Assembly: GCA_017987615.1 (NCBI GenBank)
Contig: JAGNTI010000044.1
Span: 1-9,520, forward strand
From: Sediminibacterium sp.
GTDB lineage: Bacteria > Bacteroidota > Bacteroidia > Chitinophagales > Chitinophagaceae
DNA length: 9,520 nucleotides
Direction: 5' to 3'
In this document: positions 6,561 through 9,520 of the stretch, piece by piece
Layout: each line of letters starts with the position of its first letter
Numbering within the stretch: the first letter of the stretch is position 1
Notes under the pieces: model-generated
Database searches by the model: none
What the model was told of the DNA's origin: nothing
Seen by the model: only the letters and a program-made list of their open reading frames with translations
Translations under genes and position numbers: made by a program

Positions 6561-8034
6561 AAAAGCAGTGATTATTGGTTCCGGTATTGCAGGACTTGCG
6601 GCTAGTATTAGGTTGGTGGCGCAGGGATACGAAGTGCATGTCTACGAAAAATCAGATAAGCCCGGTGGTAAGCTTGGTTATTTTTCAGAAAAAGGATATC
6701 AGTTTGATACAGGCCCTAGTTTATTTACCCAGCCACATCAATTAGAGGCGTTACTTGCCTTAGTTGGCGAAAAATTATCTGATTATTTTACCTATCATAA
6801 AATGCCGGTATCCTGTCATTATTTTTATGAAGATGGTACGTTTATTGAAGCCTCGGCAGATCCTGATTTATTTGCAAAGGAAGCACATAAAAAAACGGGT
6901 GAGCCTGTAAGTAGCATCAAAAATTATTTAGCAGCTTCCGAAAAATTATATACCCGTATTGGTCAGGTATTTTTAAATTATTCGTTACATAAAATTTCTA
7001 CACTTTTTAAAATTCCGCTTTTATCGGCGCTAGGCGCATTTAAACTTCCTTATATAACTAGGTCGATGCATAAGCACAATGAGCGGTCTTTTAAATCTAA
7101 AAAATTAGTGCAGCTGTTTAACAGGTATGCTACCTATAATGGGAGCAATCCGTATGTGGCACCTAGTATGCTTACTTTAATTGCGCATTTAGAGCACAAC
7201 GAAGGGAGTTTTTATCCTTCAGGCGGTATGATTTCAATTACGAATACACTTGTAGCCGTAGCAAAAAAAATAGGGGTTCAATTTTATTTTAATAGCCCAG
7301 TTCAAAAAATTACCACTGACAATAATAAAGTAACAGGTGTGGTGGTAAATGATGCAGCAGTTGCTGCCGAACTTGTAGTAAGTAACGCGGATGTTTATTT
7401 TACCTATCTAAATTTATTGTCATCGCCTTCAAAAGCAAAAAAAATATTAGAACAAGAACGCAGTAGTAGCGCCTTGATTTTTTATTGGGGCATCAAAAAA
7501 GAGTTTCCGCAGCTAAGTTTACACAATATCTTTTTTACAGAAAATTATGAAGCAGAGTTTGCGCATTTGTTTGACGTAAAAATTCCATTTACAGATCCTA
7601 CAGTTTATATAAATATTACTTCTGTATGTGAGCCAGGTATTCAGGCGCCTGCTGGCAAACAAAACTGGTTTGTGATGGTGAATGTGCCTGCCAATACAGG
7701 TCAGGACTGGGTAGCAATTACCGCCGCTGTAAAAAAAGAAGTGCTGGCAAAATTAGAACGTATGCTGGGTGAACCCATTGAGCCTTTAATTGAAACAGAA
7801 AAAATATTAGATCCATTATTAATTGAAGCCAACACGGCATCGTATCAAGGGTCTTTGTATGGCACGAGTTCCAACGCGCCCATGGCTGCATTTTTGAGGC
7901 ATCCTAATTTTAGCAAAGAGTATAACGGCCTCTATTTTGTGGGTGGCAGTGTGCACCCGGGCGGTGGTATTCCGCTTTGTTTAAAAAGTGCAGAAATTAT
8001 GAGTAATTTAGTGGCAAAAGATAGGAGGTTATGA
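6550..8034 (+). CDS. crtD: CrtD-type carotenoid 3,4-desaturase (second CrtI-family enzyme)
   Basis: FAD-dependent oxidoreductase of 494 residues, paralogous to the upstream CrtI. The dinucleotide fold is GSGIAG (10-15) with Glu33 and a PGGK loop (38-41). The C-terminal signature is FVGGSVHPGGGIPLCLKSAE (about 463-482). The HPGGGIP form is typical of CrtD/methoxyneurosporene-type dehydrogenases, where CrtI has VPGPGVPP. I infer that it adds the 3,4 double bond to a 1-hydroxylated end group made by the cruF product of the next gene. The CrtI family also contains ketolases and oxidases, so the exact reaction is not proven by motifs alone. The ATG lies inside the idi 3' end (11-base overlap), and the stop overlaps the cruF ATG (ATGA), implying coupled translation. 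Confidence 0.86.
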   Translation: MQPKKAVIIGSGIAGLAASIRLVAQGYEVHVYEKSDKPGGKLGYFSEKGYQFDTGPSLFTQPHQLEALLALVGEKLSDYFTYHKMPVSCHYFYEDGTFIEASADPDLFAKEAHKKTGEPVSSIKNYLAASEKLYTRIGQVFLNYSLHKISTLFKIPLLSALGAFKLPYITRSMHKHNERSFKSKKLVQLFNRYATYNGSNPYVAPSMLTLIAHLEHNEGSFYPSGGMISITNTLVAVAKKIGVQFYFNSPVQKITTDNNKVTGVVVNDAAVAAELVVSNADVYFTYLNLLSSPSKAKKILEQERSSSALIFYWGIKKEFPQLSLHNIFFTENYEAEFAHLFDVKIPFTDPTVYINITSVCEPGIQAPAGKQNWFVMVNVPANTGQDWVAITAAVKKEVLAKLERMLGEPIEPLIETEKILDPLLIEANTASYQGSLYGTSSNAPMAAFLRHPNFSKEYNGLYFVGGSVHPGGGIPLCLKSAEIMSNLVAKDRRL

Positions 8035-8729
8035 GGCTTTTTATAGATCAATATAAACTTAGCATTTCTGTTTTTATAGCACTGCTTTTTCATGTGAGTG
8101 GAATGCTTGGTATTTTAATTTCTGACCATTCAGCTTGGTTTGTTTCCAATACGCCACTTAATCTTTTTCTCATGTTTGTGCTGCTTCTTTGGAATCAACC
8201 CAGTTTATCATCTAAATTTTGGTACTTTTTTATTGCCGCTTTTGCTACTGGCATGCTCTCTGAAATCATTGGCGTCCATACTGGGTTTTTATTTGGTTCC
8301 TATTTTTATGGAAAAGTATTAGGTCCTGGTTTTATGGACGTGCCTTTTACGATAGGTATGAACTGGTTTGTAGTTGTTTTTTGTGCGGGCACTGTAATGA
8401 CCAGCTTGCACCGCTGGTTACAACACCAGTTCTTAAAAGAAGGGGAAGGGGTACCAAAACGTATTGAAAACATAGCATTTGTTATAGATGCCGCCATTGT
8501 GGCCGTTTTGTTTGATTGGTTGATGGAGCCGGTTGCTGTTAAACTTGGATTTTGGACCTGGTTATCATTGGATATTCCCATGTACAATTATGTATGTTGG
8601 TTTTTACTGAGTGCTGGTTTGCTTATTTTATTTAGAAAATGGGAGCAACCTAAAGCCAACCCTTTTGCACTACATTTGTTATGTATTCAAGTGCTGTTTT
8701 TTTTAACACTTCGAAATTATTTACCATGA
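8031..8729 (+). CDS. cruF: Carotenoid 1,2-hydratase of the CruF family (membrane protein)
   Basis: Integral membrane protein of 232 residues with about seven hydrophobic segments (near 11-30, 40-55, 64-80, 108-126, 148-166, 187-201 and 212-227). The family block is clear: E78-IIGVHTG-x3-FG (78-89), then Y91, LGPGFMDVPF (97-106) and W112, plus D162WLMEP and a WTW pair near 175-177. CruF-type enzymes add water across the 1,2 double bond of an acyclic psi end, giving a 1-hydroxyl group. Neighbouring crtD and crtY fit a monocyclic product with one hydrated, desaturated end. A strong AGGAGG (8023-8028) stands only two bases before the ATG, unusually close, so coupling by the ATGA overlap with crtD may matter more. 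The downstream junction with crtZ is also ATGA. Confidence 0.85.
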   Translation: MRLFIDQYKLSISVFIALLFHVSGMLGILISDHSAWFVSNTPLNLFLMFVLLLWNQPSLSSKFWYFFIAAFATGMLSEIIGVHTGFLFGSYFYGKVLGPGFMDVPFTIGMNWFVVVFCAGTVMTSLHRWLQHQFLKEGEGVPKRIENIAFVIDAAIVAVLFDWLMEPVAVKLGFWTWLSLDIPMYNYVCWFLLSAGLLILFRKWEQPKANPFALHLLCIQVLFFLTLRNYLP

Positions 8730-9211
8730 TCTATGTTTTTGTTGCGATCGGCGTTTTTTTATTGATGGAACCTATTACCTGGGCTACGCATAAATATGTG
8801 ATGCATGGCTTTTTGTGGTACTTACATGAAGATCACCACCAAAAAAGTGACGGTTTCTTTGAAAAAAACGATGCTTTCTTTCTAATATTCGCCATTCCAA
8901 GTTGGCTTTGTATTATGTTAGGTAGCATGGCGCAAAATTACTGGTCGGTGGGTATTGGTGCTGGCATAGCTATGTATGGTTTTGCTTATTTTTTAGTGCA
9001 CGAGATTATTATCCATCAGCGTTTTAAACTGTTTACTAGATCTAACAATAAATACATCAAAGCCATTAGATGGGCGCACAAAATGCATCACAAGCACCTT
9101 GGTAAAGAAGATGGTGAAAGCTTTGGTATGCTGCTGGTAGCAAAAAAATACTGGGATAAAGTGCGTAAAGATGAAGCTTTACAAAATCAAGCCCCTCAAA
9201 ACCAAGGATAA
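8726..9211 (+). CDS. crtZ: Beta-carotene hydroxylase
   Basis: Di-iron membrane hydroxylase that adds the 3-hydroxyl to the beta-ionone ring. With the chosen start the protein is 161 residues, the usual CrtZ size. All four histidine clusters are present: H22-KYVM-H27, H34-ED-H37-H38, H92-EIII-H97 and H118-KM-H121-H122 with H124. Hydrophobic segments lie near 3-18, 50-67 and 74-92. A longer frame opens at 8681, but its extra 15 residues lie inside cruF and have no family match. The ATG at 8726 forms an ATGA overlap with the cruF stop, like the other junctions. The C-terminus (QNQAPQNQ) is low-complexity and probably disordered. The next gene starts after eight bases. Confidence 0.93.
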   Translation: MIYVFVAIGVFLLMEPITWATHKYVMHGFLWYLHEDHHQKSDGFFEKNDAFFLIFAIPSWLCIMLGSMAQNYWSVGIGAGIAMYGFAYFLVHEIIIHQRFKLFTRSNNKYIKAIRWAHKMHHKHLGKEDGESFGMLLVAKKYWDKVRKDEALQNQAPQNQG

Positions 9212-9219
9212 GGTCTTTA

Positions 9220-9520
9220 TTGAAATCTCATTACGATTATATTATTACAGGCGCGGGATTAGCGGGGCTAAGCCTTCTGATGCGCATGATGCAGCAGCCT
9301 TTTTTTGATACGGCTCAAATTTTAGTGATTGATGCTGCGCAAAAAAATACCAATGACCGAACCTGGTGTTTTTGGGAAAAAGAGTCTGATATTTTTGAGC
9401 CCATCGTAATTAAAAAATGGTATCATGTTTCGTTTCTTGCTCCCTCGTACACAAACGAATTAAACCTATCTCCATTTACTTATAAAATGATACGCGGCAT
9501 CGATTTGTATAGCCATGTAT
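9220..9520 (+). CDS. crtY: Lycopene cyclase, 5' part (3' end outside window)
   Basis: FAD/NAD(P)-type flavoprotein that cyclises a psi end of lycopene to a beta ring. About 100 residues are visible. A Rossmann fold starts at once: YDYIITGAGLAGLSLL with GAGLAG at residues 10-15, then acidic D37 after the second strand. Next comes NDRTWCFWE (about 46-54), highly typical of CrtY-type cyclases. No ATG precedes the Rossmann strand in this frame: an in-frame stop lies at 9172-9174 and the only usable codon is TTG at 9220, giving LKSHYDY (start Leu read as Met). The purine run AAGGATAAGG (9204-9213) in front supports this start. It lies eight bases after crtZ in the same operon. If CruF blocks the other end, cyclisation would give a monocyclic product. 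Confidence 0.9.
   Translation, partial: MKSHYDYIITGAGLAGLSLLMRMMQQPFFDTAQILVIDAAQKNTNDRTWCFWEKESDIFEPIVIKKWYHVSFLAPSYTNELNLSPFTYKMIRGIDLYSHV

Noticed and set aside
7976..7984. TTTGTTTAA copy near the 3' end of crtD as an internal operator
   Set aside because: It encodes part of the conserved C-terminal FAD motif and has no paired inverted arm nearby.
8140..8587. Out-of-frame plus- and minus-strand open frames within cruF
   Set aside because: They are shadows of a hydrophobic membrane-protein gene with clear CruF motifs in the main frame.
8681..8725. Longer crtZ start 45 bases upstream
   Set aside because: The extra residues lie wholly inside cruF, do not resemble CrtZ, and the ATG at 8726 gives the normal length and the ATGA junction.
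1..9520. Carotenoid rhamnoside pathway joining the rfb and crt genes
   Set aside because: No glycosyltransferase is visible and a strong terminator plus a new promoter separate the two gene groups, so proximity alone does not support it.
1..9520. tRNA, rRNA, CRISPR arrays, insertion sequences or attachment sites
   Set aside because: No cloverleaf-like segments, spaced repeats, transposase frames or terminal inverted repeats were seen; the DNA is almost fully coding.

Overview
The window reads as an AT-rich chromosomal segment of a pigmented member of the Bacteroidota, most likely near the Chitinophaga/Sphingobacterium/Saprospira groups. The reasons are a Bacteroidota-type promoter (TTG-N19-TAACTTTG), weak Shine-Dalgarno use, and a carotenoid gene set (crtI, crtB, idi, crtD, cruF, crtZ, crtY) typical of that phylum. 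All twelve recognisable genes lie on the + strand, and no gene-free stretch exceeds about 150 bases.

Region 1 (1-2095) is the end of a dTDP-sugar operon. It holds the 3' part of rfbB (dTDP-glucose 4,6-dehydratase), then rfbC (3,5-epimerase) and rfbA (glucose-1-phosphate thymidylyltransferase). These make dTDP-4-keto-rhamnose for surface polysaccharide; the final reductase rfbD is not in view.

Region 2 (2131-3661) is a regulatory module. A MerR-type regulator carries a C-terminal cobalamin-binding domain with both CarH/LitR signature motifs (W-x9-EH and E-x-H-x-x-G), so it is predicted to be a B12-dependent, probably light-sensing repressor. A strong hairpin terminator follows it. Next comes a 90-base AT-rich promoter region packed with copies of TTAAACAAA/TTTGTTTAA in two inverted pairs, then an ECF sigma factor. 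One further copy of the 9-mer lies upstream of the regulator itself.

Region 3 (3685-end) is a tightly packed carotenoid operon: crtI (phytoene desaturase), crtB (phytoene synthase), idi (IPP isomerase), crtD (second, 3,4-desaturase-type enzyme), cruF (1,2-hydratase), crtZ (3-hydroxylase) and the start of crtY (lycopene cyclase). Several junctions are ATGA overlaps. The gene set predicts a monocyclic hydroxylated carotenoid such as saproxanthin, or flexixanthin if a crtW ketolase exists elsewhere. The simplest model is that the cobalamin-bound regulator represses the sigma/crt promoter in the dark, and light or B12 status releases it. The individual families are known. The operator layout, and the loss of the histidine that caps cobalamin after light exposure in Thermus CarH, are the most unusual points.
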